Shown: positions 41,673 to 52,288 of the stretch, in pieces
Numbering within the stretch: the stretch's first letter is position 1
Layout: each line of letters opens with the position of its first letter
Source: Phymatolithon calcareum
Taxonomy: Eukaryota > Rhodophyta > Florideophyceae > Hapalidiales
DNA: 64,000 nucleotides
Assembly: GCA_977006965.1 (NCBI GenBank)
Contig: OZ345369.1
Coordinates: 992,001 to 1,056,000 of the forward strand
Direction of reading: 5' to 3'
Translations under genes and position numbers: made by a program
Notes under the pieces: generated by a model
What the model was told of the DNA's origin: nothing
What the model saw: only the letters and a program-made list of their open reading frames with translations
Database searches by the model: none

Positions 41673-44244
41673 GCTCAGGCATCTTCTGTTCAGAATGAAT
41701 TCCATCCTCCCGTTCGCCCACATGTCAACCTATCGAGCTCCGTCCCGCTTCGCATAATAGGATCGCATAAGACAATGCATGCACAGTACAGGATTGCGCG
41801 CGCCGCAAATTAATTTTCTTAGTGGGTGCAATTTTGTAAAATGGCTCGAGAAAGACCCCCAGTCCGAGATATGCGACCTGCATCTCGCAGGGCGATGGAG
41901 CCGTCGTGTGCAATTTTCTGCCGGTTCCAGTTGTGAAAATGCGTACCATCGTCCAACTTTGTTTCCGCATCCTGTCAGAGAAACTAGTGGCAACGGTGCT
42001 CCACTTGCACTGCAGCGGAGTGGCGGTTGCCAACAGAATTGTGCTCCATTGCAATCTGGAGCTAGACTAGGACGGCAAGATGTGCCTCCTGCGTACAACA
42101 TAAATCCTTCTTAGTATTCCTCACGATATATCAGGCGTACCCGTAGCGAGACGTGTCCATCGTCCGCAGAGAAGTGCACATGACTGCAAGTTAAGATTGC
42201 CAGAGACGCGTGAGCGAGTGAATTGTTAACTCGCTCTACCCGTGTCCCGAGAAGCAAATGCAGGCGTGCTCAAGTTATATGCGAGGGCCAAGTGACAGTA
42301 CTTGCGCATAGGGGTTGCTGCCCACGGAGTTTTCTGTGGCTCTTCCCTCTGTACGCTACTTGAGTTGGAGCGCGGTTTTCCTCGTGAAGATATGAAAGAA
42401 GTATCGCGCGGAAGCACGAATGCTCGGTGCCATGGGTGGGAGTACGTGGCAGAACGTCCCCAGAAGCAGAGTATTGCCGATCGTGTCAGTATAGGTCATC
42501 TTTCAACAGCCAACGCTTCTGTGGACGTTCTGCCACGTACTTCCATTTGGTTCTGGAGCCTCCATCTCCTTCGTAAGCATCGTGTTCGTGCATTTGATTC
42601 CGGAAAGGTCATGGCAGAGCACTACTAATCTTGCACACTTGCCTTTAAAGTTACTTGTGATTGTAAGTAAGATCAGAATTGTAGATAAGATTTTCCTAAG
42701 CTGCAGATTTTGGACAGACGAGTGCGTCCAGTGCTTAGCGTGACAGTTGCGAGATAGTCTCATCGATAGAAAGCTTTCCTCGTGCGTGACTTCCATGAGG
42801 AGTTAGTATAGGAGATAGAAGGAATCATGCACCTGATCCATACAACCGGGTTTGTATTGGCCACGAGGTCGATCAGCTGGTTGTTTCTGAACTGGATGCA
42901 AGTTCCGGTTGCGTATGCAGAGAGCGTGGAAAGGCACTCTGGAGAAGCGATGCAAGAAGCGAAGCGAGATGTTACAGTATTGACAACGACCGACACTAGT
43001 CTAATTATTTCACCTACAGTTAACCACTGTGGGCACACTCTCTGTAGTTAGACTACTTAAGCAAGATAGCCCTCTCCAATAGAGGGAAGAAAGCAAAAAC
43101 GTCATCATGAACTAAGCAACAACTTTTTCGACTAAAGGCACAATCATCGATTTCCGCCAACTTCGATCACAACACTATCGCCGCAAGCCAACGATGATTT
43201 ATACAACGCAAAGAGTGTGGATTTCCTCTTCAAGGCAGCCAACGGTCCCGTGTGTTTAGTTATAACATCAGCCCGACAGGCGAGAGCGAATCTTGTTCTA
43301 CGAATTCGATCGATTGAGACATTTACGGAACGAGTAATGCTGCCCCCGTGGGACTGCATCAGTTTCTTGGATTGCCCCGACCGCCCCATATCAGCAAACC
43401 CTCGCGCCGTCCTCACGCATAGGTTGATTGTTTCTCGATTTTTAAATTCTATGAACTTACACGTAGTTCTCTTTATACTCCTATCGAGGGCCAACGCGTG
43501 GAAATAAAGAGCAGCAAGGGCTAGCCGAGTTCCCAATTCCCTTAGTGGCGATGAGCCCAGACAACATACGCAAGCCTATGTGGGACTAGAACTCTAATTG
43601 CCCACTCACTAAACCAACGAGCGCCACAAACGGCAAGCAGAGAAAGAATTGTGTAGTTTTCGGCAGTTCGATTGTACCGGTAAGTGTAGATCTGTGCCGA
43701 GGTTGGAAGCTCAAGCACTCTTGCAGACTCGATTTTCAAAAACCAAAAACCGCAACTATAACTAAACTATCGCAGCATTAGAGCCTCCGCACGTCAAGGA
43801 CACGGGAATGTAATCCGGCCACCCGCCTCGAGGTGCGGCATTCTCGTCCACTTGCCAACTGGGGAGGTCTCTTTTTGCTTCCATGCGCGAAATCATCGTG
43901 TTCTGATGCACATCACTACAGACAAAAAAGAGACGTTGATGATGCTCCAATGCAAGTTTGGGCTTTCGCGGTGCAACGAGCCTTATGGCTAAACATTGTG
44001 TTTAGGGTGAAATGTTTCCCTTTCTATCAACATCCGCTCATAATGCTGCATAACTCCATGACTCAGTTTCCCTGTTCTGCACGGCGATCATACGTCGACG
44101 CCACCGCAATGGTCGTTGACAACTGTCCAACAATCTACGTCCACAGTGCGGTACTACTATTTGAGTGATACTAGTCAGTGTCAATTCCATATCAAAGGAT
44201 CTTCGCAATTCCCTCAAAATCGCACTATCACATCTGCTCCGAAC
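41673..44244. other. Gene-poor 2.6 kb
   Basis: No recognisable gene. Open stretches at 42827-43051 (+, hydrophobic start) and 43144-43536 (-) have no motif and no support. One long hairpin at 42441-42541 is listed separately. Confidence 0.4.
42441..42541. repeat. Long hairpin, 27-bp stem, 47-nt loop
   Basis: Arms 42441-42467 (AGTACGTGGCAGAACGTCCC...) and 42515-42541, with one mismatch in 27 bp. The geometry is like a small-RNA precursor or a foldback element. Confidence 0.85.
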
Positions 44245-45153
44245 CTACGAATTTCCGTTCCTTGTCCCATTCCCAATTTGACTCCTCCATCCCGGTGGCG
44301 CAGGGTATGGCACATCAAGCGCCACACTAACACCATCATCACAATTACTTCTCCCATGTCCACTTCCAGCGTTCTTAATCTTCTTACATCGAGTACATCG
44401 TCTCGGTCCACATCCCTTCCTCCGTCTCCTCGGCTTCGCATCATCATCCGAAGCAATTACCTCGATCTCCTCCTCATCCACCCCTTCAAAAATGTCCCCC
44501 GCTCCCTCACGCATCGCCCAATTCCTATGGATCTCACTCAGAATGCGAAACTGTTGCGCAGCGTACAACCGTCCATCATCACCATGTCCCTCAAACTCAT
44601 CCAGAAAGCGCATGTAAGCGCGTTGAAATAACGGCTCCAACGCAGCAGAGTTGGTTGCTTTTCGCCCGCCCGCTCGCCGTCTTGGCCCGCCGATCACATT
44701 GCGACGCAACGCAATGACCTCTAAAAGCGCCATGGCGACGGCGGGGGTGACGGCGTGCACGCCGAGCACGGACGCCGCACGCGAAGATAGGTCGTGCTCG
44801 ACAGCGGCGCCCGCTGTCAGCGGTGCGTACGCGACACCGGGCTCGGTGCGCCAGTCATCTGCCATCGGGGAGTGTGTCAGGAGGGATGAGAGCATGGTGT
44901 GATCTTGACGCAAAAGTTGATTGTCCATCGCGAGACGCTCCTCCTGAACGCGCTCATTATTACGGTGTGTTTGGCCGAAAATGCGACTCTTGTGATACTT
45001 TGCGGCTCGTGATTCGGGTCGTATGGATTGCGGTTCGCTGTAGGCGCGGTTCGAGCGAAAGTCCTGATGTTCCTGCGTGGTTGGCATGTCCTGGTCCATG
45101 TTGTCGGATGGCGTAGTGTCGGGCTCCATGTCGCGCATGGGGAATGCCGGCAT
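44245..45153 (-). CDS. Coiled-coil / Cys-His protein, paralogue A
   Basis: About 302 residues from ATG at 45153 (alternatives at 45138 and 45129; the paralogue aligns best from 45129). It is homologous along its length to 51479-52288. Shared parts are SRIFGQTHRNNERVQEERL, a basic-plus-coiled-coil stretch reminiscent of a bZIP; a hydrophobic helix AMALLEVIALRRNVIGG followed by an Arg/Gly basic patch; a helical middle; an acidic linker; and a C-terminal RCTRCKKIKNAGSGHGRSNC with the pattern C-x2-C-x9-H-x4-C, likely to bind zinc, followed by DDGVSVALDVPYPAPPG. I infer a nuclear regulator, but the family is unknown to me. A pogo-like MITE sits 69 bp upstream of the start. Confidence 0.75.
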   Translation of the reverse strand: MPAFPMRDMEPDTTPSDNMDQDMPTTQEHQDFRSNRAYSEPQSIRPESRAAKYHKSRIFGQTHRNNERVQEERLAMDNQLLRQDHTMLSSLLTHSPMADDWRTEPGVAYAPLTAGAAVEHDLSSRAASVLGVHAVTPAVAMALLEVIALRRNVIGGPRRRAGGRKATNSAALEPLFQRAYMRFLDEFEGHGDDGRLYAAQQFRILSEIHRNWAMREGAGDIFEGVDEEEIEVIASDDDAKPRRRRKGCGPRRCTRCKKIKNAGSGHGRSNCDDGVSVALDVPYPAPPGWRSQIGNGTRNGNS

Positions 45154-45221
45154 GATGCGTTTCAAATGTGTACCTTTTCGGGCGCGTGCACAGTTCTGCA
45201 CTGCACCGTTGCGTAGCACTA

Positions 45222-45619
45222 CAGTCAGACCTCGATAAATGGATGGGCAATGTGGAATGGTCCAATATTCTCAAAATCGAGGTTATTCTCAAGTCGAATT
45301 TTGAATCATAAGTTTTGGATCACACGTGTGCCGAACAGTAGCCATATTCTACTGTACTGTATGCCAATGGCAGGAGAAACATGAAAAGTACTTACAGTAT
45401 TCTACGAGTGAGGATATGCTCCGTGTACGCTAAACAAAATTATAACAAAATTTAAGGTATGCCCCGTGACCTCGAACATGAAGTAATGCTCCTATCAAAT
45501 ATTCTAGAATCCTTTAATTTTCGTTAAATTTAGGCGGATACGGTGTTCGTGGAGCACTTGATTATTCTGCTAACCGAGGTTATTCTAAAAAAGAGGTTCC
45601 ATTTATCGAGGTCTGACTG
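45222..45619. mobile_element. pogo/Tigger-like MITE, 398 bp
   Basis: Terminal inverted repeats beginning CAGTCAGACCTCGATAAATG at both ends, and a TA target-site duplication (45220-45221 and 45620-45621). The CAGT...ACCTCGATAA end is typical of pogo/Tigger elements. No transposase. It lies in the promoter region of the coiled-coil gene. Confidence 0.92.
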
Positions 45620-46134
45620 TACCCTCTCCGGGAGCGTATTTGGAAAGGTGGCGGTGGGTTAAATAGAGTGGATGGCTGCGGAAGTTGTTGTTCGGTGTGC
45701 AGTGGAATCTTTTGAAGGCGTGTCCCACAGCAACGGTGGAGAGCAGCGTGACAATATTGAATGAGGCAAAGAAGGGTGAATTAAGCGGTTGCTCAAATCA
45801 TATGATTTATGATATACTGTAGCGAATTGGATGTCGCCTAAATGCGTGGCTGAACGTGAAATCGCATGGATGACATGCACTGAGAGAGCGTTACCAAAGA
45901 CATCTGGCATGACATCGATTGGATGTTTGAGCCGATCGATCTGTTTGGAAGCCTGAGATTGGACTGGCTCGACAGAGTGCCGCGCCGTGGCGTGCAATTC
46001 CATCATACAGTAGTACAGTGCGTGATGGCGTGACAACACATCATTGTATTGCACTGTATGAAATGCGCTGGCGCTATGTCATGGAAAACGATAAATTGAT
46101 GAAAAACTACAGTAGAAATCATTGTAACTTACAG

Positions 46135-46169
46135 AGCTGCGATGCTTCAATGATTGAAGCATCGCAGCT
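46135..46169. repeat. Palindrome, 16-bp arms, 3-nt centre
   Basis: Perfect arms AGCTGCGATGCTTCAA around TGA. Confidence 0.95.
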
Positions 46170-46314
46170 TTGTATGTTCTTATTGATGATGACCGCATCA
46201 AAGTTTACTGTACTGTGTCTTGCTCGCTCCATTCAGTGCGAATCCTCAAGACGACTCAGGTGCACTTGTAAAATTTACTGCCCCGCTCAGGCGGCCAGCA
46301 ACGTTCCTGGGACA

Positions 46315-46438
46315 AAAAAGCCACACAGCATGTTGTCTGTAGAAAACAAAGTACTGCACCATCATGAGGATGACGATGATCATCATCATCATGGTGCAGT
46401 TCTTTGTTTTCTACAGACAACATGCTGGGTGGCTTTTT
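46315..46438. repeat. Hairpin, 48-bp arms, 28-nt loop
   Basis: Arms 46315-46362 and 46391-46438 with two mismatches in 48. The loop is a GATGATCATCATC-type sequence that can pair further. The longest stem in the window. Confidence 0.93.
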
Positions 46439-46475
46439 CAATTCAGTCTCAAACATGATGTTTGAGACTGTATTG
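46439..46475. repeat. Palindrome, 18-bp arms, 1-nt centre
   Basis: Directly abuts the 48-bp hairpin. Core CAGTCTCAAACAT with one arm mismatch. Confidence 0.9.
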
Positions 46476-46781
46476 AGTGTAAACTGCCAAGATTTCAAAA
46501 AACTTTGTTGTACAGTATGCTTTCTTTCTGCGCTCCAGACCAGGCGTACAACAAGAAATTATCTGGTTGCCAAAAGCCATACGAAAACAGTCGACCAGCG
46601 AAACACGCAGCAAACACATGCGCGCGGGATACAGACACTGCCAAAGGGCAAGGAATACGCAATAATTTACTGTATAGGGAGTATGTGTATTATTGCAAAT
46701 GAGCCCTTTTGAAGATTCGATTGCTTGTAAAGCGAGCGAAATTGGTACATTTCTTCACGGCAAGAGTTTACAGCTATTTTC

Positions 46782-46802
46782 ATGTGTACATCATGTACAC
46801 AT
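46782..46802. repeat. Palindrome, 10-bp arms, 1-nt centre
   Basis: ATGTGTACAT, then C, then the perfect complement. Confidence 0.9.
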
Positions 46803-47136
46803 CATGTGATGCACGTCGCCGATGCGAGAATACAAATTTGACAACTGTGACGTTGCGCTGTGCATGGCAAGCTTTGGCCAGCAATCCTCGAACCGATGTG
46901 CGCCATATGCACAAGGCAAACACTGCCAGTATTGTGAAGCGCCGAGATACAGTAATGGAAACTGGCATAAAGGGCGATGCGTGATCAGCATGTGGGATGC
47001 GTGATGTGCAAAGCAACAGGAAACTTCCTATTTTTTGAATATGAAAATAGGACGCATTAAAATATTTTTACGAGCATTTAGGGAGGAATGACGTACACTG
47101 TAGGAGCAGTGGATGTGATTGAAGAGATTGGAGCCA

Positions 47137-47202
47137 TCGTGAATGTTGAGGGAACTCTACTGTACAGTATACAGTACAGTAGAGTTCCCTCAACATTCAC
47201 GA
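47137..47202. repeat. 66-bp palindrome without spacer
   Basis: 33-bp arms with a single mismatch and no loop; contains GTTGAGGGAACTCTACTGTA. It could extrude as a cruciform. Confidence 0.95.
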
Positions 47203-47224
47203 CTTTATAAAGTTTCCTCAATTC

Positions 47225-47311
47225 AAGAAGAAATAATGATGTAAGTCTGATACTGTAGCCATCATGGCTACAATGATTGACAGAATCAGACTTACATCAT
47301 TATTTCTTCTT
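47225..47311. repeat. Hairpin, 27-bp perfect arms with a nested palindrome in the loop
   Basis: Arms 47225-47251 and 47285-47311 are perfect. The 33-nt loop itself contains TGTAGCCAT-C-ATGGCTACA. Confidence 0.95.
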
Positions 47312-47651
47312 TATGGAGAGACCAGGATGATGAACAACAATTGGATTAAATTGTACTTTTGTTGGAGTAAGATGCTTTACAGTAAAGTTACAGTGTGTCG
47401 ATGGCGTTGAACTTTGCTTCTTGCCGCCACTGTGAGAGGCGGTTACGACATCAAAAATGTCGACATTTTGAAATCACTACAATACAGGTTCATTGAAATG
47501 TTGTGCGGGTTGTGGAATTGTCACAGCCGTCCGCCCAATTGAATCAGGGAGATTGTCACAAGAAGACCAGGAATAGAATTATTGCGGAATACCTCTTCTC
47601 GTCCTCATCATCGTGCATCCAGGGGATAGTAACCCTGGTGCATCTATCATA

Positions 47652-47704
47652 ACTTCACTGGATTCAGGGATGATCATCATGATCATCCCTGAATCTAGTG
47701 AAGT
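47652..47704. repeat. 53-bp palindrome, 26-bp arms, 1-nt centre
   Basis: Arms pair fully except one G-T. The centre is GATGATCATCATGATCATC. Confidence 0.95.
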
Positions 47705-48400
47705 CGCTGGGACCGCAGTGCAAACGATATGATATCGATGTCGTTTCCAGCAAAGTTCTCTGTTGAGTGCGCGGATATCATACTGTGCAGTTGTACAGTA
47801 CTGGATCTACAGTATTCCTAAATTTAGCATTACCAATTTTTGATACTATAATTTTTTTAAAAATGGTAAAGATATCAGATCGCGCCGAATTTTCAAGCGC
47901 GTGACATCAGTTTCAGTCAATGGGTGTGCGGCTGGTTGATGGACAACATTCTCCAACATGAGATTTTAATCTCATTCTGGAATCCCGCTGGGCATTTGAT
48001 TCTCAAGAGTTTTGTTTCACTGTTCCTCCCAGCGCGTGAAAAACGTACAACATTAAAGATATAAGGACGCCACGTTCTGGAGCCCGCACTCACAACGAAG
48101 ACAAATTGAGTTTTTGTGATAAAAATTCAATGGGCTGCGGGTAAAAAACAGACAGATCAAACGTTTGATAACATATGGGCTCCTCAATACGTCGTGACGC
48201 AAGAGCTGTCACGAGATACAGAACTGTATCATACATGATAAAATTTTGTGGTTGGCAAACAGGTTTGCGAAATTGTCTCTCATCGTTACTCGTGCGCCGT
48301 GCATGGATGGATTGAACTGCGGGAGGTTCGAGTAGAGAACGGGGGCACCCTTTGTTGGAGCCACATACCTGTATGATACTATACATACACGCCAATCTCG

Positions 48401-48483
48401 TAGCGGCCGTATGTCTCGAGAGCGCATTTTGCTACTCAGGGTGAGTATCATAGTAAAATGCGCTCGACAGACTACGGCCGCTA
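48401..48483. repeat. Hairpin, about 37-bp arms with small bulges
   Basis: TAGCGGCCGTA...GCGCATTTT...CTACTC pairs with its downstream complement, with indels near 48412 and 48431. Confidence 0.8.
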
Positions 48484-48486
48484 AGA

Positions 48487-48518
48487 GGCTGCAGAACCGT
48501 TATATCGGTTCTGCAGCC
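48487..48518. repeat. Hairpin, 13-bp perfect arms, 6-nt loop
   Basis: GGCTGCAGAACCG with its complement; loop TTATAT. Confidence 0.9.
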
Positions 48519-48525
48519 CCTGACT

Positions 48526-48548
48526 AAGTTTTAATTTAATTAAAACTT
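48526..48548. repeat. Palindrome, 11-bp arms, 1-nt centre
   Basis: AAGTTTTAATT, T, then its complement, 7 bp after the previous hairpin. Confidence 0.9.
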
Positions 48549-48550
48549 TG

Positions 48551-51478
48551 TCGGTCTTGAGCCACCGACCTCTTTGTGGAAAGAAGAATCACGCAAGCGG
48601 TGCCGTCATTCGCCATACGCGCCTATCAACATGGATGATCCACCCCATCCCCCCGCGAATCCCGGGTGCTATCGCGCATCACGCGATGTGAAGTGGCACG
48701 GAAGTCAAAAATTGTAAACTTTAGTGTCGGCGTTTGCGGAGAGCTGACATAGCTGAAGTGATTGAATGCTCTCACTTAGCTGCGGAGTTTGGATCATCCA
48801 AATCCAAACCCCTTTCAATCCATTGCAGGTCACCTCTCTTGTTCGACTTGAGTCGTGTCCCGTGCGGCATACGTTTTCTCGGCCGCAAGAGAACACATGG
48901 TTCGTCCTACTTACTCTCGAGCCTGCAATTGCACTGACTACAATACTGTGCAGAAGTATGAGCGAGACATCCAATACAGCGTTAGTTGGTTGCCGCTTTC
49001 CCCCACGCGAGGGAGCCCCAGGTGCTACCATAAAACCCTAACCTACATTGTGCAGCATTTTTTTGTGTCGTACAAACGATTCCTGACGTAGCACACACAT
49101 GTTGAGGGTACGTACGTGAAGGTTGGCCTCGCTCCCTTGCTTCGCCTATGTCTTCAAAAAGAGAAAAGGCTCGGAACACCGCAGCAGAAACAAAGGAGCA
49201 CGAAGAACACTGGAAAAATTACTGTTATAGAGGGAGGAAACCGGCACACTTCAACAGTTGACTTTTTGCTCGACGCGTGTCCCTTGTCTATTCGCATTGA
49301 ACACATCTGAAAAGCACAATAAAACAGCCCATGATTTGGGAAGAATCCTACTGCCAAGTTTCTATCCGCCACTGCCTCTCTTCCAACAACGTCTACTACT
49401 AAAATAACTTCGCATCTCTCTCTTCCAACAACGTTGTAAAACGCAAGAAATGCTTGCTAAAGTGATCAGTACTCCATTTCTACGTACAAAGTCGATAGCC
49501 AATGCACATATCCTTGCGTTCTGGTGAATCGTTGACATCAATTGTTTTTCTCCTGTCGCTCCACATGATTGAGCTCTCATTAAATCTAAATCCGATATCA
49601 GCAATACTGAGAAGTATTTTTATCGTGGCAAAAATTGAGCTCAATCCAAGGCCTTTAAACCGGCTTAATCGATTTCCTTCAAGCAACACGCGCGTAGTTC
49701 GTAATTAAATGGATTTATTGAGAAGGTATCATGTGTCCCACCTGGAGGAAAGTCGGCACCTTTCTAGCCATATTCTACAGTATTAGCATTGAAAATTCAG
49801 CTTCCGTAATCGGAATTACATAGAATCAGGTCAATGACTCTAGCCAGGTCAATCTCTTCTGCCGGGGTCCATGAAGGTTTCTTCAGGATTCTCTTGAGTG
49901 TTCCAACTGCCCATGATCCTTGACTGCCCATTTCTTCAATTAACTTCGGTGGGTTTCTCGGAAAAACCACCTTGCGCAAAGAATTCTATATCTGCTTTCT
50001 TTCATCCTCACTGTTTGGTGGGGTATACTATTCTTGGCAAAACGTAATTGACACACGTAGTTCAATACCCACAAGATGTGGAGTCACATGGTGTTTTTAT
50101 TTTTCGGAATGAAATTGGAATTTATATTCGAGTCCATAAATTCCAATGGCATGCCATAAATTCTCTCTTCAAAGTGACCTTTTTGGAACTTTTGAAATAA
50201 TTTGTCAAATATCCCCCAGCTACAGGTCCCAGGGGGCTCCGGGAAGCAACTGGCATCCCAATAGAGATCGCCTGTCGGGCTTTTCAGTTGCTTGGGAGCA
50301 GTTGCAGATCTGTTCACTGATGAACCAGGTATGCGGGGTCCATGGTGCTTCGTGTGCAGAAGTGCCTATTCTTGATCGTCTTGTTCACTACGTGTCAAGG
50401 TTGATACAGTGTATGTTTATGGTTTTATGGTAGTACCTGGGGAGCCTGGTGTGGGAGAAAGAGTCAACTAACGCTGATTTGGATGTCTCGCGCATGTTAT
50501 GACGAGGTTTCGCCTATGGATGGATGGATTTCTGTTTTATTGAAGCTCCCTTAGTCAATTATCATTGCACCTGAGAGACTTTTCGTTGCGCTACAATCCT
50601 TCGCTTACGTTTTCATGGTTTCGCCTATGATGGCTGGTAAAAGTCGAAAAAAGAGGAAAAAACGAAAAAATTCAGTTGAGGTGAGACTGATCGCTATTGA
50701 CACGTAGGGCATAGATCTCTCTTGCGGGGATCATTCACGAGTATTTTGGGTCAGTGTTGCCGGTCGGGACGAGATGCGAATACAGTATTTATGTCAGTTC
50801 GGAGCTCATACTTTCACTCTATTACTGCCACGTGAATATTGCGAGACACCCAAGTTGACTTCTAAATTCATCAACTTTATCTGTTGGGTCGATTAACAGG
50901 TTAGCAGATTATAGCTTGGGCTCTATGAAATCCTCGTCGTACGGCATGCTGATGCCCCTCTCACTAATCGTCTTCTTCTCCAGTTCGTAAAGTTGCGGAA
51001 ACCGCTGCACTTCCATATCGCAATGTGGAGATTGCTAAAGAAATTCAGGGATTACCAGTTGCTTTCTCTGCCTCCTACACGTACCGAGGAGATGTTGTGT
51101 CTTGAGCTGGTGCGCGCATTGTTGAGAAAGGGGAGCCATTTCGGCTGCGCACTCTAATATTGACTTTTGCAGACTGGTCTTCCTTGGCTCATCGTTTGTA
51201 AAGCGTTAGTTTCGGAAACAAGCTAGCGACGCATCACGTCCATCATCATGATGCTTCCTCGAAACAAGGACAATCAAAGAAGGGGACGGTATCGTGCTCA
51301 AAAAGCCACCTCGATGCTAGACAAACGCAGTGCCCAGGTCCACTGATTCCACTGGAAAAGCAGACATTTTTATTCATTCATAAGAACTGTGAGTGGACAG
51401 CTACAGGTCTACTAATTCCGTCCGTCCGCATCTGCTGTCGGATTATGCCGTCATGCTGGCGGTACCACGGGCAACTTG
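48551..51478. other. No confident gene
   Basis: Minus-strand stretches at 50317-50084 (PTGDLYWDASCFPEPPGTC) and 49979-49797 (WAVGTLKRILKKPSWTPAEE) have coding-like composition and may be parts of one decayed gene; I recognise no family. A near-duplicate CTCTTCCAACAACGT pair lies at about 49379 and 49418. A CATC-tailed repeat is at 50515-50615. Confidence 0.35.
50515..50615 (-). repeat. Dispersed repeat with (CATC)n tail, copy 2
   Basis: Matches 33669-33770: ATGGATGGATGGAT, then a TTATTGAAGCTC...GCACCTGAGAGACTTTTC...GCGCTA segment. Confidence 0.6.
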
Positions 51479-52288
51479 ATGGAGCACAACACAACCGAGC
51501 CGGCAATGGAAACGTCCCCCTCGCACGGCGAGACGCCCGATTCACGCGCGTCGCGCTATCATCGAAGCCGTCTGTTCGGCCAAACGCACCGTAACAAGGA
51601 GCGCGATCAAGAGGAGCGACTGCAGCACGAGATCGATGATCTGCAGCGCGAGCACATAATGCTACAATCGCTACTGTCTCTGTCGCCGCACGCTTCCAAC
51701 TGGCGCACAGCTCCCGGCTCTGCCTACGGCGCGTTGATCACAGGCTCCGCGCCCACGACGCCGGTTTCCGAGCCCTCCGCTGACATATTGGGGATACCGG
51801 AGGTGTCTGCGGCTGTCGCGGGCGCGCTACTGGAGATAATCGCGCTGCGGCGCAACCTGATCGGAGCGGCGCGGCGGCGGACGGGCGGCCGTCGCGCGGT
51901 TTCAACGGCGATGGTGAACGACGTGGTGCGCGGCGCGACGTGCGCGTTTCAGGCTGAGTTTCAGGGCGCCGATGAGGGCGATGCACGGTTGTACGCTCAG
52001 CAGCAGATCCGTGTGCTGGCGGAGACGCATGAGCACTGGGCGGCCTGCGAGCGTGCGGGTGACGTCGACGACGGGGGACTGGAGGGGGAGACGGAGATGC
52101 GAACGGTCGGGCGACGATGGCGGAAACGAGTGGGGCCGAAGCGGTGTACGCGGTGTAAAAAGGTGAAGACTGCCGGGAGTGGACACGGGCGCAGCAAGTG
52201 CGATGATGGGGTTAGTGTGGCGCTGGACATTCCGTACCCCGCACCTTCGGGGTACCGGAATAGCAATGCCGGAAGCGGGAAGGGATAG
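51479..52288 (+). CDS. Coiled-coil / Cys-His protein, paralogue B
   Basis: 269 residues from ATG at 51479. It shares with paralogue A (44245-45153) the N-terminal SRLFGQTHRNKERDQEERL and coiled coil (about 25-65), the WRTAPGSAYGALITG segment, the helix GALLEIIALRRNLIGAARRR with basic patch, and the C-terminal RCTRCKKVKTAGSGHGRSKC (C-x2-C-x9-H-x4-C, about 222-241) followed by DDGVSVALDIPYPAPSG. Conservation is strongest at the two ends, which suggests these are the functional parts: a basic/coiled dimerisation region and a zinc-binding tail. The coding part is GC-rich compared with its flanks. Family not recognised. Confidence 0.8.
   Translation: MEHNTTEPAMETSPSHGETPDSRASRYHRSRLFGQTHRNKERDQEERLQHEIDDLQREHIMLQSLLSLSPHASNWRTAPGSAYGALITGSAPTTPVSEPSADILGIPEVSAAVAGALLEIIALRRNLIGAARRRTGGRRAVSTAMVNDVVRGATCAFQAEFQGADEGDARLYAQQQIRVLAETHEHWAACERAGDVDDGGLEGETEMRTVGRRWRKRVGPKRCTRCKKVKTAGSGHGRSKCDDGVSVALDIPYPAPSGYRNSNAGSGKG

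Larger units (their letters stand above)
45620..48550. other. Gene-free, palindrome-dense tract
   Basis: Nearly 3 kb without a recognisable gene but with at least ten long near-perfect inverted repeats, listed below. The arm sequences are unrelated to each other. TACTGTA/TACAGTA is unusually common between and within them. Confidence 0.8.

Noticed and set aside
44116-44631. 171-codon plus-strand frame
   Set aside because: Antisense to the coiled-coil/Cys-His gene, low-complexity Ser/Thr/Pro content.
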